From: Torymus aiolomorphi | Lineage: Eukaryota > Arthropoda > Insecta > Hymenoptera > Torymidae | Direction of reading: 5' to 3' | DNA length: 64,000 bases | Assembly: GCA_036365515.1 (NCBI GenBank) | Contig: CM070874.1 | Span: 244,516,430-244,580,429 of the forward strand | In this document: positions 47,652-60,934 of the stretch, in pieces | Numbering within the stretch: the stretch's first letter is position 1 | Layout: each line of letters starts with the position of its first letter | The notes under the pieces: model-generated | The model's database searches: none | Seen by the model: only the letters and a program-made list of their open reading frames with translations | What the model was told of the DNA's origin: nothing | Made by a program: the position numbers and the translations under genes

Positions 47652-48946
47652 AACATAGATGTTTCTTCTGAAGTAAGGAACTGTTTGAATACTTACATTT
47701 GTGGACCCTGTTGAAAATGTATAAGTAAATTATTTATATAAATAATTTGTGTAAATAATTTATATAGATGTTGACGTGAAAAATTTGGACTTTTATTTAG
47801 ATAAAGTATTTGCGTACATTTTTTACGTAAATATATTGAATGCAAACTATTTATTTAAATCATTTTCATAAACAATTTACGTAAATCATATAATGGTTTT
47901 TTGGTTATATATTACATTTAATAATACAAAATACACTTACTCTTTTAATTATATTACTTCTTACTTACATTTTTGTTTATAATAAATAGTAAAAAATAAT
48001 ATCTATTTTAACTTTTGTAAATAATAAAGAATAATGTTTATTATAACTTTGTTATACCATATAATGTTACTATATATTTATTTCCAACTTTATTTTAATA
48101 ATAATATATTTTTTTAAACATTGTAATACTATAGCAATACTATAGTAATACTATAGTGTTACAAAGTTTAAAATTAACATTATTTTTTTACTATTTATAA
48201 AAGTTAAAATAGATATTATTTTTTACTATTTATAAATAAAAAGTAACGTTATTAAAATAGTAAATGTACTCTATTTTATTAACAATATAATCGAAAAACC
48301 ATTTATGTGATTTACGTGAATGATTTATGTAAATGATTTACATAAATAGTTTACAAAATTAATTTACAGATAATCTACATACATGTTTTCATTCCCATAC
48401 CCATAAATATTTTGTACCCTTAAATATGAGAAATCCCCACAACTTTTTTTATATAACTATAAATAATAAGGTTTTTACAAATACAGACCATCACTATTAG
48501 TTTCCAATTTAGATTACCAAATAATTATTAAAAGAGGATTTATTTTAAAATTATTTATAGCTAGATATTATATGATGTAAATGGACAAATTGTTAAATGT
48601 AATTTGAATCAGATTGAATAATGAAAATGATGAAATAACAAATTTTCTAGCCAATTATCTTGCGTACACTGAAAACATATTTAATTTTATTTAAATTTTA
48701 ATTGACATATAACATTGACATACTTCATTACGTCAATTAAATATATTATTTTAATTTTGCAAACAAATATTTTATATTTTACTATATTATATTAATTGAT
48801 TTAATATAATTATGTGATTGTGATATTCAACTAAAATTTAACTAATAAAATTAAATTTTTTCTTAGTGTATAGTATCCTTGAAAATTATACTCTTTATAT
48901 GGGACTATGATGCTTTTTTACAATTTTAAATAGTTATTATACGTAG

Positions 48947-49142
48947 TGTAACACGGCAAATTGCCTGTTACTGAGAGAGTATAGGAAAGCACGGCGCTTT
49001 CGGAGGCGACAGAGCTAGGAGCGAAATGGTGCACACGCACGCGCATACACGATTATCTGCGCACCTTTTCCTTCCCTGACACCGTGTTCCGACGCGTACC
49101 TTTCCCCCGATAGGTCCCTTTCTCAACAGCTCGGCCAGGACG

Positions 49143-49175
<33 letters not shown>

Positions 49176-49939
49176 TACAGCGGGGACAAGCTGTAGCTGG
49201 AGGAAGAAGGGGCTCTAGCTCTCCCGTGCTGCTGACAGCAGCAGACGACGTCGGCAGTGCAAGAGAGAGACGCGCCGACACGGCGCTGCCTCGGCCGTCG
49301 GACCGACACGGTGCGTGGCGAGCCTCGGCAGCCATGCTGGACTGCTCGCTCGCGCCGCGGTGAAGAAGACGGCCGATCGGCGAACTGGAGCGGAGAGCAG
49401 AGCGAGCACGCCGGCCGGCATTTTCTTCATTCTGTCGCCTACCGCCGTGTCGCGTGCCGCAAGCAGGAGACCGAAACAGATTCGCGCGTGTGTGCCCCAC
49501 GAGCGTCGTCGCCGAGAGAGAGTGAGAGCTGCAACGACGGTCGTCGTCGAGGGCCCAGCTAAGGAAGCAGAAGGAAAGAGAGAGCGAGAGCCCTGCAGCA
49601 GCGGAACCTCCTGGCCGAGGTTTGCCCCTTTTATTTCCAGTTCCCGTTGTTCCTCACGTGGTGTGTGTGCGTGTCCGCGTCGGGAGTCGCGAGAGACTCC
49701 GAACTCGCGCCAGCTGCAGCTCGTGCTGTAGCTGTAGCTTAGATTAGCATTCATTGCTCTCAGTGAAGCTAGCCGGCGAAGGCTTAAGATTTGGTGCAAG
49801 TGACGCGTGCACCTGGCACCCATACCGTGTATTGTACATTTAATTTATAGTAATAAACTACTTAGAGTTTTACCCGGTTGTTCTGTGAATTTAGTAATGA
49901 CCCGCGCACCTCTGCCCTGATCCCCAGCGGAGTGTGACA
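48947..49939. mobile_element. Solo LTR, 993 bp
   Basis: Starts TGTAACACGG and ends GGAGTGTGACA (TG...CA with TGTnACA termini), flanked by GTAG at 48943-48946 and 49940-49943. The mirror arm at about 59700 is unoccupied. GC-rich with a (CAG)n tract (49143-49177) and an AATAAA-type signal near 49851. A 4-bp duplication suits Gypsy or Bel/Pao LTRs. The overlapping Arg/Ser-rich frames (49123-49823) are not taken as genes. Confidence 0.85.
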
Positions 49940-49943
49940 GTAG

Positions 49944-50790
49944 ATATTTAAATCAATATCCAAGATTATGTAATAAGTATCATGAATTTTGACTTAAAAA
50001 TACTGGTGCTAAGAATATCATTATAAAAATCATATTATGTTTATGCGAGAATATCAACAAATGATTAAGGGGGTCTCGAGTAGGTGGAACTGAAAAGCAC
50101 AAAGAACAGGTGCTGTTGAACAGATTCAAGGCGAACATTAATTTTTGTCCGATAAGTCAAAATTTTACGATACTGACAGATTAATAAAAATATCTTTGAA
50201 AAAGAAATTTATACGTTGTGTTATTTTTATATTATTTCAGATTGTATCAAATAAGAGTCCAAAGATTCAAAGCTTTTATGTAAGCATAACAAAAGCATTC
50301 AGTGTTCGATAGTTATGTTGAAATTTGGGAAATATTTATAGTTTCAGACAGAAAACTAAATACAGATATTCCAACCAAAAATATGCACTATCAAGATTCA
50401 GTTAAGTGTTTTAAGAAAAATCAATAATATTTCTGATCAATTAAAAAATAAATTCCTCTATTTTATAGGAATGATGAGAGAGATTATTAGATTTAGCTGA
50501 CTATATAAAATATAATTCATTTCAAGAGTTGTGCATCGCACTAAGTGTTAAGATACATCTGCATATAAAAGCGACAAGCTTGCTTAGCTCACAATAAATA
50601 CGTTATAAATGCTTGAATATATGGTAATCCTGTTTTATCAAAATGCTATGAAAATGCCAAAAAACTGAAAATATTTCATCTCTTAATAAAATTGGTCTAC
50701 AGATTAAGCCTTGGACTATTTTATCAGAAATGGTGTATACTTATAGTGTGGAGAAGCAAATTACTGTGATACAATTTAGAAACAGCTGAC
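49944..50790. other. Arm sequence of element D, non-coding
   Basis: Pairs with about 58860-59690 in the right arm. No gene or RNA recognised. Confidence 0.6.
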
Positions 50791-52284
50791 GTAAACAGTC
50801 AGACTGATAGCTAGATAGAAAATAGAAAAGTAGAGCAAAGTCTCGCTGAGAAGTCTGCAAAATACATAATAATGTACTGCGTAAACCTAGATTCACTGAA
50901 GCGAGCCCGTGTATTCCTAGGAAGAGTTAAAAGCTAAAGAATGTATGGGAAGTTATATGCTATACTACCTACCCGCACACATAACTAATGCATTTAGAAC
51001 ATCTTACCTACTACCCTAACCCCTCTTAGCACTGTACTTCCTGTAGAAGACGAAGAAGGAGCAGCAGCAGGAGCAACATTGCAGCAGGCAGGAGCATACA
51101 CTAAGGCAGCTTTCCAAAAAGAAAGCAGAGACGAGACCATTAGTTGCTGGCCAAACTACAGATGCAATTTGGTTAACTAAAAGCAGCAGTCTTTAACAGC
51201 AGCTGTCCCCGTACTCAACTCCTATGCATTCAATGAGGGCCAGGGTGTAGAGTTTCACGAAAATAACGCAGCCAACAAAACAAAACAAAACAACATCATT
51301 GGATTGACAAGGCAGGAGATTATAAGTCACCACTAAGCGATGCACACAACGGAAGGCACGACGCCTACCAGGACATCGTACTACAGCAGCAGCTGTGTTA
51401 TGTGTTATTAGTATAATCGCCGGCAGTGTAGTTCGCTACCTATGTGCATAGGTAAGTACTCTGTGGTTCAAGAAGTATAGTGCTATGACAGTACTACACG
51501 CAAACACAAAGTATATAGGCACGTAGATAACAAACTACACATATGTTCTGGAAGAGTGATGAATCACACGAAACAGCACAATCACGGGCCCTTGGCCCCA
51601 CGCCAGTGGAGAAAATTCCAGAAATGCTGACTTGATGGGGACCAGCTCCCGGTGTTTATAATAAAAACGCAACTACTGCTATAGTACGATGTCCTGGTGG
51701 GCGTCGTCCCTCCCGTTGTATGCATCAGCTAGTGGTGACTTCTTCGGAGATAGGAACGCAACACGGTCGGCGGTAAAGACGAATTTGGTAAGTCCTTTCT
51801 TGTTTCTATAACCTCCTTCCCTGTCAATCTGATGATGCTTTTTTTTTCTTATGGCTGCACGCTGTCTTCGTGAGACTCTACACCATGGCCCTCATTGAAT
51901 GCAGAGGAGTTGAGTACAGGGACAGCTGCTGTTGAAGACTGTTGCTTTTGGTTAATCAAATTGCATCTGTAGTTTGGTCAGCAACTCATGGGCTCCTCTC
52001 TGCTTTCTTTTTGGAAACCTGCTTTAATGTACGCTCTTGCCTGCTGCGATGTTGCTCCTGCTGCTCCTTCTTCGTCTAAGATGTTCTAAATGCATTAGTT
52101 ATGGGTGCGGGTAGGTAGTATAACATATAGCTTCCCATACATTCTTTAGCATTTAACTCTTCCTAGGAATATACGGGCTCGCTTCAGTGAGTCTAGGTTT
52201 ACGTGGTACATTATTATGTATTTTGTAGACTTCTCAGCGAGACTTTGCTCTACTTTTTTATTTTCTATCTAGCTATCAGTCTGA
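50791..52284. repeat. Palindromic centre of element D
   Basis: GTAAACAGTCAGACTGATAG on the left pairs with the inverse at 52265-52284 plus 58849-58858. GC-rich segments with (CAG)-type runs pair at 51050-51250/51880-52080 and 51340-51410/51660-51730; the unpaired loop is about 51450-51620. No recognisable protein. Confidence 0.75.
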
Positions 52285-53048
52285 CCCTATTGAAAAATAT
52301 CGCGCGATTATCGTGCGATGAATCGCGCGATTCTTCGCGCGACTAATCGCGCGAAGATCGCGCCAGTTTATCGACCATTTTCTGCCGCGATAATCGCGCG
52401 ATAATCGCGCGAGTTAGCCGAAATTCAACATTAAAAAATAAGTTTTATTTTCACAACTGTGTACGTGCTTGCATAATTGACAAACATTATGACTGTAAAT
52501 GTATCACCCAACTGAAAAATCTCACGTGAGATCTCACGCCAAAATCTCATCTGACCTTTTTCGTCATTCATAATTAAATTTCACTAGAAATTTAACTTTT
52601 TTTCTATTTCGTAATTAAATTTCTCTTTTCGGTGGCCGATAACGGAGTCTAGACGGTGCGCTACGTGGAGCGCTCCATAGGTTTCTGCCTCTAGGTATTG
52701 AAACTTATTGTATGCGTGGTCAGGTGTTCAGGGTGACCGATGACGGAGTCGACCCGCATGAATTCAGAAAAAAACTATTTCAAATAATTTCTCGAAGTAA
52801 GTTTTAGACTTAATTCTATTTTTTAAAACACTACTGAAATGTTGAAGTTTGTTATTAGCTAACAAAATTAATATTACTTAAGTCTTATACTTCTTTGATA
52901 AAATATATTTTTATTATAAATAGAGGTTATAACTGTATAAGTATATATAAAAAATGCTATAACTGTATAAGTATATATAAATAATAGATATGAAACATAC
53001 CTGTAACATTACAATAAGATATAAGAGCACTGATGATATTTTGCATAA

Positions 53049-53378
53049 GCGGGTGTGGAATACCGACCTCTATTATGCGACCTACCGTACCGACCGAACA
53101 GAAGTAATTCGTTATAACTAGATTGTTACTACGATTAACGACTTATTCAAATCCGCTTGCCCTCCGTAATGTAATTATCTATCGCTCCGCAAAGTTTTGA
53201 GGCAAAATTGTCCTTGAAATTTTGCCTCAAAACTTTGCGGAATGATAGATAATTACATTACGGAGGGCAAGCGGATTTGAATAAGTCGTTAATCGTAGTA
53301 ACAATCGAGTTATAACGAATTACTTCTGTCCGGCCGGTGTGGTAGGTCGCATAATAGAGATCGATATTCTACATCCCC
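53049..53378. mobile_element. TTAA palindromic MITE in element C, left arm
   Basis: 330 bp, termini GGGGGTGTGGAATACCGACC (as read in the mirror copy) and GGGGATGTAGAATATCGATC, folding around 53215. TTAA is intact on the right; the left is mutated to ATAA. The homologous place in element B (TTAA at 13071-13074) is empty. Confidence 0.8.
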
Positions 53379-54949
53379 TTAATGTGGGGAAAGAAAAACG
53401 ACGTTTAACGAGTCTCGTGCTCGCACCCTCGACGTCGACCCGTGATAGCAAATTCACACTAGGCCGGCGTCGAGCGCGCCCACGTTTACTCGATATTAGT
53501 AGCTACCGCTAGAACAGTCACGATGGCGACGGCGACAGGGCGCGCGAGGAGGCGACGTCTTGGCGATGATGTCCCCGTTGAGAGAAAGCTGAAATTTCGC
53601 GCCAAGCCTCATATAACAGAACAAAGTCCAAAGTATCTTGCAAATTTGTGACCTGACTGGTCTTGGCGAATTCACATATAGTTATAAAATCACTTCACAT
53701 ATGAAAGAGTATTGACATGTGGATGGCTTTACTAGTTTATAAATTTTAATCGGTTTTTAAATAAATTGTTTGTACATTCATTATTTTATTTAATATAATT
53801 GAGGTTTTTTGTCCACCACTCACTGTTATAGTGTAAGATATATTTTAAAATATTTTAAATATATTTATTCATTTTGTTATTTTGTTATAGGCACATCTTT
53901 TTTGATATTCACAATTCAGATATTCGATGATAGACTTAAGCCTTGGGTGGGTATAGCGTAAGAAATATATTTGGACCCAATGAACTAAATAATATTGTAG
54001 ATCTCTTATACAAGAGGACCAAAATCAGCCTTGATTGTGTGTAAATTGTAGCTAAAGAGACGAAGTACCTATAAGCATACAAAATTTTCGAATTACATAG
54101 AATATTTTATATACACATAGGTAGTGCCTTTAGTTACAACTTTTATTAGTCGTTAAGCCACTTATCGGCTGGGTGACTTTATCGCAGGAAATATTGGGAC
54201 CATATGGACAAAATACCTTGATCATATTTGATTATAACAGTTATGACATGTACGTATTACTTTTACAAATAAAATTCATATTTAATATGACATTTTTACA
54301 AAATCATATTTACATTTTCTTTTATTTTAAAATAATGTTTTAATAAAATACTTAACCATTACGGTCACAAAGATTCATATCACATATGATGCCATTATGT
54401 CCATCGGGTTCAAATATATCCAGCGGTAAAGTCACTCATCATATATTAAGTACTTATAAATGTGAATTTTTTATAATCAATTATGGTATTAATTTACTTA
54501 TAATAGGAGTAGTTCTATGTATAAATGAGTAATGTGAAAGAGTTTAAATTACGTGATGACTCATATTAAATAGTATTGACATGTGCGTAGCTTGGACTGT
54601 CTTTCTTTAATGATATATTTATGCTTATTCGCAAGTATTTTATATATAACACTATACAATTTCTAATAAAAGAAGAAATCCATACATTATTGCTAAATGA
54701 TACTTGATCATTAAAATATATTGCTTTACGGCTTGTTTATTAGATGCAGCATACATTAAAAACAATTTTATATTCATAACATATAGCCTTTTACGAACGG
54801 TAAGCCCTATTTTAATGATTAAATAGCATTTAGCAATAATGTATTGGAGACAGGACGTAATCAAAAATACATGAAAGTCTAAGGCCTTACCTAGATATAA
54901 ACCTGAAGAACATAATAAGCGCGACGGTGACAACTAGACTTAACCTATA

Positions 54950-55400
54950 GGCAACGTCTGCGAGAAACTCGGCATAGCCTCAGAGATGACAGCATGGACA
55001 GCAGCAGGTCTTTCTTAAAGAAGCCACAATGAACCCTTCTTCACGTCATTCATCGTTAGTCGTAACCCATGAACAGGAGAGCGCAAATTGCAACACATTG
55101 TTTGATGACTACCGCACCCGCATGTGTACTTATTGAGAGTTTGAGCACTAGAGAGAGAGAAAGAGAGGAAGAGAGAGGGACGCCTATACGGAAGTGCATG
55201 TGCGCGACAGTCATAATCAAACGCCGCGTGTTACGACCAGTGCTTACGCTTTCAGAGTTATAACGACAGAAGTTCGAACGTCAGAGAGAGGGTTCATTGT
55301 GGCTTCTTTAAAAAAGACCTGCTGCTGTCCATACTGTCATCTCTGAGGCTATGCCGAATTTCTCGCAGACGTTGTCTATAGGTTAAGTCTAGTTGTCACC
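54950..55400. repeat. Core of element C
   Basis: Left CTCAGAGATGACAGCATGGA and right inverse enclose a diverged region with an (AG)-rich tract (55150-55175). It corresponds in sequence and position to the core of element B at 14837-15447. Confidence 0.7.
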
Positions 55401-57686
55401 GTCGCGCTTATTATGTTCTTCAGGTTTATATCCAGGTAAGGCCTTAGACTTTCATGTATTTTTGATTCTGTCCTGTCTCCAATACATTATTGCTAAATGC
55501 TATTTAATCATTAAAATAGAGCTTACAGTTTGTAAAAGGCTATATGTTATGAATATAATATTGTTTTTAATGTATTGCTGCATCTAATAAACAAGCTGTA
55601 AAGCAATATATTTTAATGATCAAGTATCATTTAGCAATAATGTATGGGTTTCTTCTTGTATTGGAAATTGTATAGTGTTATATATAAAATACTTGCGAAT
55701 AAGCATAAATATATCATTAAAGAAAGTACAGTCCAAGCTACGCACATGTCAATACTATTAAATATGAGTCATCATGTAATTTAAACTCTTTCACATTATT
55801 CATTTATTTATAGAACTAGTCCTAATATAAGTAAATTAATACCATAATTGATTATAAAAAATCCACATTTATAAGTACTTAATATATGATGAGTGACTTT
55901 ACCGCTGGATATATTTGAACCCGATGGACCTAATGGCATCATATGTGATATGAATCTTTGTGACCGTAATGGTTAAGTATTTTATTAAATCATTATTTTA
56001 AAATAAAAGAAAATGTAAGTATGTTTTTGTAAAAATGTCATGTTAAATAAAAATTTTATTTGTAAAAGTAATACGTACATGTCATAACTGTTATAATCAA
56101 ATATGATCAAGGTATTTTGTCCATATGGTCCCAATATTTCCTGCGATAAAGTCACCCAGCCCATAAGTGGCTTATCGACTAATAAAAGTTGTAACTAAAG
56201 GCACTACCTATGAGTATATAAAATATTCTATGTAATTCGAAAATTTTGTATGCTTATAGGTACTTCGTCTCTTTAGCTACAATTTACACACAATCAAGGC
56301 TGATTTTGGTCCTCTCGTATAAGTTATGTACAATATTATTATTAGTTCATTGGGTCCAAATATATTTCCTGCGCTAAGGCCACCCAAGTCTTGAACCCAT
56401 CAATGAGGAACTAAATTGTGGATCTCAAAGGAGATGTACCTATAATTATTAATTACAGCCTAAAGACTGTACCTATAAGTATACAATATTTACTAAATAA
56501 CAAAATACAAAAATATATTTAAATAAAAAATCCACATTTATATAGGCTAGGTGACTTTACCGCTGGACATATTTGAACTCGATGGACCAAATGGCATCAT
56601 ATTTGATAAATAATCCACATTTATATAGGGTAGGTGTCTTTACCGCTGGACATATTTGAACTCGATGCAACAAATGGCATCATATTTGATATGATTCTTT
56701 GTGAGCGTAATGGTTAAGTATGTTTTTGACAACATTGCTTTAAATTAAAAGAAAATGTATGATTTTGTAAAAATGTCATGTTAAATAAAAATTTTATTTG
56801 TAAAAGTAATACGTACATGTCATAACTGTTATGGTCAAATATGGTCAAGGTTTTTTGTCCATATGGTCCCAATATTTCCTGCGATAAAGTCACCCAACCC
56901 ATAAGTGGCTTATCGACTAATAAAAGTTGTAACTAAAGGTACTACCTATGAGTATATAAAATATTCTATGTAATTAGACAATTTTGTATGCTTATAGGTA
57001 CTTGGTCTCTTTAGCTACATTTTACACATGATTAAAGTTGATTTTGGTCCTCTTGTATAAGAGATCTACAATATTATTTAGTTCATTGGGTCCAAATATA
57101 TTTCTTACGCTATACCCACCCAAGGCTTAAACCTATCATCGAACATCTGAATTGTGAATATCAAAAGAGATGTGCCTATAACAAAATAACAAAATGAATA
57201 AATATATTTAAAATATTTTAAAATATATCTTACACTATAACAGTGAGTGGTGGACAAAAAACCTCAATTATATTAAATAAAATAATGAATGTACAAACAA
57301 TTTATTTAAAAACCGATTAAAATTTATAAACTAGTAAAGCCATCCACATGTCAATACTCTTTCATATGTGAATGATTTTATAACTATATGTGAATTCGCC
57401 AAGACCAGTCAGGTCACAAATTTGCAAGATACTTTGGACTTTGTTCTGTTATATGAGGCTTGGTGCGAAATTTCAGCTTTCTCTCAACGGGGACATCATC
57501 GCCAAGACGTCGCCTCCTCGCGCGCCCTGTCGCCGTCGCCATCGTGACTGTTCTAGCGGTAGCTACTAATATCGAGTAAACGTGGGCGCGCTCGACGCCG
57601 GCCTAGTGTGAATTTGCTATCACGGGTCGACGTCGAGGGTGCGAGCACGAGACTCGTTAAACGTCGTTTTTCTTTCCCCACATTAC

Positions 57687-58016
57687 GGGGATGTAGAATA
57701 CCGATCTCTATTATGCGACCTACCACACCGGCCGGACAGAAGTAATTCGTTATAACTCGATTGTTACTACGATTAACGACTTATTCAAATCCGCTTGCCC
57801 TCCGTAATGTAATTATCTATCATTCCTCAAAGTTTTGAGGAAAAATTTCAAGGACAATTTTGCCTCAAAACTTTGCAGAACGATAGATAATTACATTACG
57901 GAGGGCAAGCGGATTTGAATAAGTCGTTAATCGTAGTAACAATCTAGTTATAACGAATTACTTCTGTCCGGTCGGTACGGTAGGTCGCATAATAGAGGTC
58001 GGTATTCCACACCCCC
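57687..58016. mobile_element. TTAA palindromic MITE in element C, right arm
   Basis: Mirror copy of 53049-53378 with identical length. TTAA is intact at 58017-58020; the other side is mutated to TTAC/GTAA. Presence in both arms shows it was there before the arms were duplicated, or was copied by arm-to-arm conversion. Confidence 0.8.
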
Positions 58017-58309
58017 TTAAGCAAAATATCATCAGTGCTCTTATATCTTATTGTAATGTTGCAGGTATGTTTCATATCTATTATTTATATATACTTATAC
58101 AGTTATAGCATTTTTTATATATACTTATACAGTTATAACCTCTATTTATAATAAAAATATATTTTATCAAAGAAGTATAAGACTTAAGTAATATTAATTT
58201 TGTTAGCTAATAACGAACTTCAACATTTCAGTAGTGTTTTAAAAAACAGAACTAAGTCTAAAACTTACTTCGAGAAATTATTTGAAATAGTTTTTTTCTG
58301 AATTCATGC

Positions 58310-58505
58310 GGGTAGACTCCGTCATCGGTCACCCTGAACACCTGACCACGCATACAATGAGTTTCAATACCTAGAGGCAGAAACCTATGGAGCGCCCCAC
58401 GTAGACTCCGACATCGGCAACCCTGAACACCTACATCGCGCATTGGATGCAGTTCGAGACCTCTAGACCAAAAACTACGGAGCGCACCGTCTAGACTCCG
58501 TTATC
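58310..58505. repeat. Tandem duplication private to right arm of element C
   Basis: A ~95-bp unit with TAGACTCCG..ATCGG..ACCCTGAACACCT and CCTAGAGGCAGAAACC-like sequence occurs about twice here but once in the left arm (about 52640-52750). Confidence 0.6.
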
Positions 58506-60610
58506 GGCCACCGAAAAGAGAAATTTAATTATGAAATAGAAAAAAAGTTAAATTTCTAGTGAAATTTAATTATGAATGACGAAAAAGGTCAGATGAGATT
58601 TTGGCGTGAGATCTCACGTGAGATTTTTCAGTAGGGTGATACATTTACAGTCATAATGTTTGTCAATTATGCAAGCACGTACACAGTTGTGAAAATAAAA
58701 CTTATTTTTTAATGTTGAATTTCGGCTAACTCGCGCGATTATCGCGCGATTATCGCGGCAGAAAATGGTCGATAAACTGGCACGATCTTCGCGCGATTAG
58801 TCGCGCGAAGAATCGCACGATAATCGCGCGATATTTTTTAATAGGGGACTGTTTACGTCAACTGGTACTAAATTGTATCACATCAATTTGCTTCTCCACA
58901 CTCTAAGTATACGCCATTTCTGATAAAATAGTTCAAGACTTAATCTGAAGACCAATTTTATTCAGAGATGAAACATTTTCAGTCTTTGGCATTTTCATAG
59001 CATTCTGATAAACAAAATTACCATATATTCAAGTCTTTATTATGTATTTATTGTGAGCTAAGCAAGCTTGTCGCTTTTATGTGCAGATGTATCTTAACGC
59101 TTATTGCGATGCACAACTCTTGAATTGAATTATATTTTATAGTCAGCTAAATCCAATAATCTCTCTCATCATTCCTATAAAATAGAGGAATTTATTTCTT
59201 AATTGATCAGAAATATTATTGATTTTTCTTAAAATACTTAACTGAATCTTGACACTGCACATTTTTGGTTGGAATATCTGTATTTAGTTTTCTGTCTGAA
59301 ACTATACATATTTCCCAAATTTCAACATAATTGTCGATTACTGAATGCTTATATTACGCTTACATAAAAACTTTGAATTTTTGGACTCTTATTTGATATA
59401 ATCTGACATAATACCAAAATAACACAAAGTATAAATTTCTTTTTAAATAATATTTTTATTAAACTGTCAGTATCGTAAAATTTTGACTTATCGGACAAAA
59501 ATTAATATTCGCCTTGAATATGTTCAATAGCACCTGTTTTTGTGCTTTTCAGTTCCACCTGCTCGAGTCCCCCTTAATCATTTGTTGACATTCACGCATA
59601 AACATTATATGATTTTTATAATGATATTCTTATCACCAGTATTTTCAAGCCAAAAATTCATGATACTCATTATATAATCTTGGATAGGCTTAGAAACATG
59701 ATTTAATAGTCTATGTATAATAACTATTTAAAATTGTAGAAAAGCATCATAGTCCCATATAAAGAGTTTAATTTTCAAGGATACTATACACTCAGAAAAA
59801 AATTTAATTTTATTAGTTAAATTTTAATTGAATATCACAATCACATAATTATATTAAATCAATTAATATAATATAGCAAAATATAAAATATTTGTTTGCA
59901 AAATTAAAATAATATATTTAATTGACGTAATGAAATATGTCAATGTTATATGTCAATTAAAATTTAAATAAAATTAAATATGTTTTTAGTGTACGCAAGA
60001 TAATTGGCTAGAAAATTTGTTATTTCATTATTTTCATTATTTAATCTGATTCAAATTACATATAACAATTTGTTCATTTACATCATATAATATCTAGCTA
60101 TAAATAATTTCAAAATAAATCCTCTTTTAATAATTATTTGGTAATCTAAATTGGAAACTAATAATGATAATAATAACTTTTATAAATAGTAAAAAAATAA
60201 TGTTAATTTTAAACTTTGTAATACTATAGTATTACTATAGTATTGCTATAGTTTTACAATGTTTAAAATAAATATTATTATTAAAATAAAGTTTGAAATA
60301 TATATATAGTAACATTATATAGTATAACAAAGTTATAGTATAACAAATAATAAACATTATTCTTTATTATTTATAAAAGTTAAAATAGATATATAAAAAT
60401 GATTTAAATAAATAGTTTATGTTCATTATATTTACGTAAAAAATGTACGCAAATACTTTCTCTCAATAAAAGCCCAAATTTGTCACGTCAACATCTATAT
60501 AAATTATTTACACAAATTATTTATGTAAATAATTTACCTATACATTTTCAACAGGGTCTACAAATGTAAGTATTCAAACAGTTCCTTACTTCAGAAGAAA
60601 AATCTATGTA

Positions 60611-60934
60611 CATCCAACGGTAAAAATAACTTTGAAAATTGGAACTCTCGTTTTTGAAAGGTTCTAAATGTTAGGTTAGATAAATATCGAAGAACAGGAT
60701 GTACCCTTGCTTTAGGGTGCGATCCCATGGTGTTCCGAAAAATTAGGCGGAATCATTTAAGCCCGTGAGAGCGAGAGAGACATTAACAGAAGAACCTCTA
60801 TCTTGCACTCACGGGCTTAAATGGTTCCGTGTAATTTTTCGGAACGCGATGGGATCGCACTCTTAGGGTTAAACTAACGTTTATAACGTTCCAACTTCCA
60901 TTTAAATTTTCAAAGTTATTTTTACCGTTGGGTG
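60611..60934. mobile_element. TA-type MITE, CACCCAACGG termini, right-arm copy
   Basis: Ends CATCCAACGGTAAAAATAAC and CACCCAACGGTAAAAATAAC inverted, TA on both sides. It contains a nested ~150-bp hairpin element (about 60715-60862) with GTGCGATCCCATNG and CCGAAAAATTA termini inside a TTAGGG-like repeat. Confidence 0.65.

Larger units (their letters stand above)
52507..58636. mobile_element. Concentric CCC terminus pair inside element C (CACGTG motif)
   Basis: CCCAACTGAAAAATCTCACG at 52507 and inverted CCCTACTGAAAAATCTCACG ending 58636, followed by the self-complementary ATCTCACGTGAGATCTCACG. Mirror-image flanks (ATGTATCA / TGATACAT), no direct duplication. Confidence 0.65.
52285..58846. mobile_element. 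Palindromic element C, 6562 bp, CCCTATTGAAAAATATCGCG termini
   Basis: Left end CCCTATTGAAAAATATCGCG and inverted right end CCCTATTAAAAAATATCGCG, flanked by GA at 52283-52284 and 58847-58848. It lies in the right arm of element D; the left arm shows the empty site CAGTCAGACTG. Subterminal arrays of ATCGCGCGATTATCGCGCGA-type units at 52297-52425 and 58730-58833. The fold centre is near 55170. The outer arm and core are homologous to element B. No transposase. Confidence 0.88.
47706..60556. mobile_element. Concentric CCC terminus pair inside element D (TACGTA motif)
   Basis: CCCTGTTGAAAATGTATAAG at 47706 and its inverse ending 60556. Subterminal units such as AAATTATTTACGTAAATAAT follow (47716-47890 and again about 48295-48385). 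Flanks are mirror images (CTTACATTTGTGGA outside left, TCTACAAATGTAAG outside right), without a direct duplication. Confidence 0.7.

Noticed and set aside
49123..49823. Overlapping Arg/Ser-rich frames up to 202 codons
   Set aside because: They lie wholly inside the GC-rich solo LTR, on both strands, with no domain.
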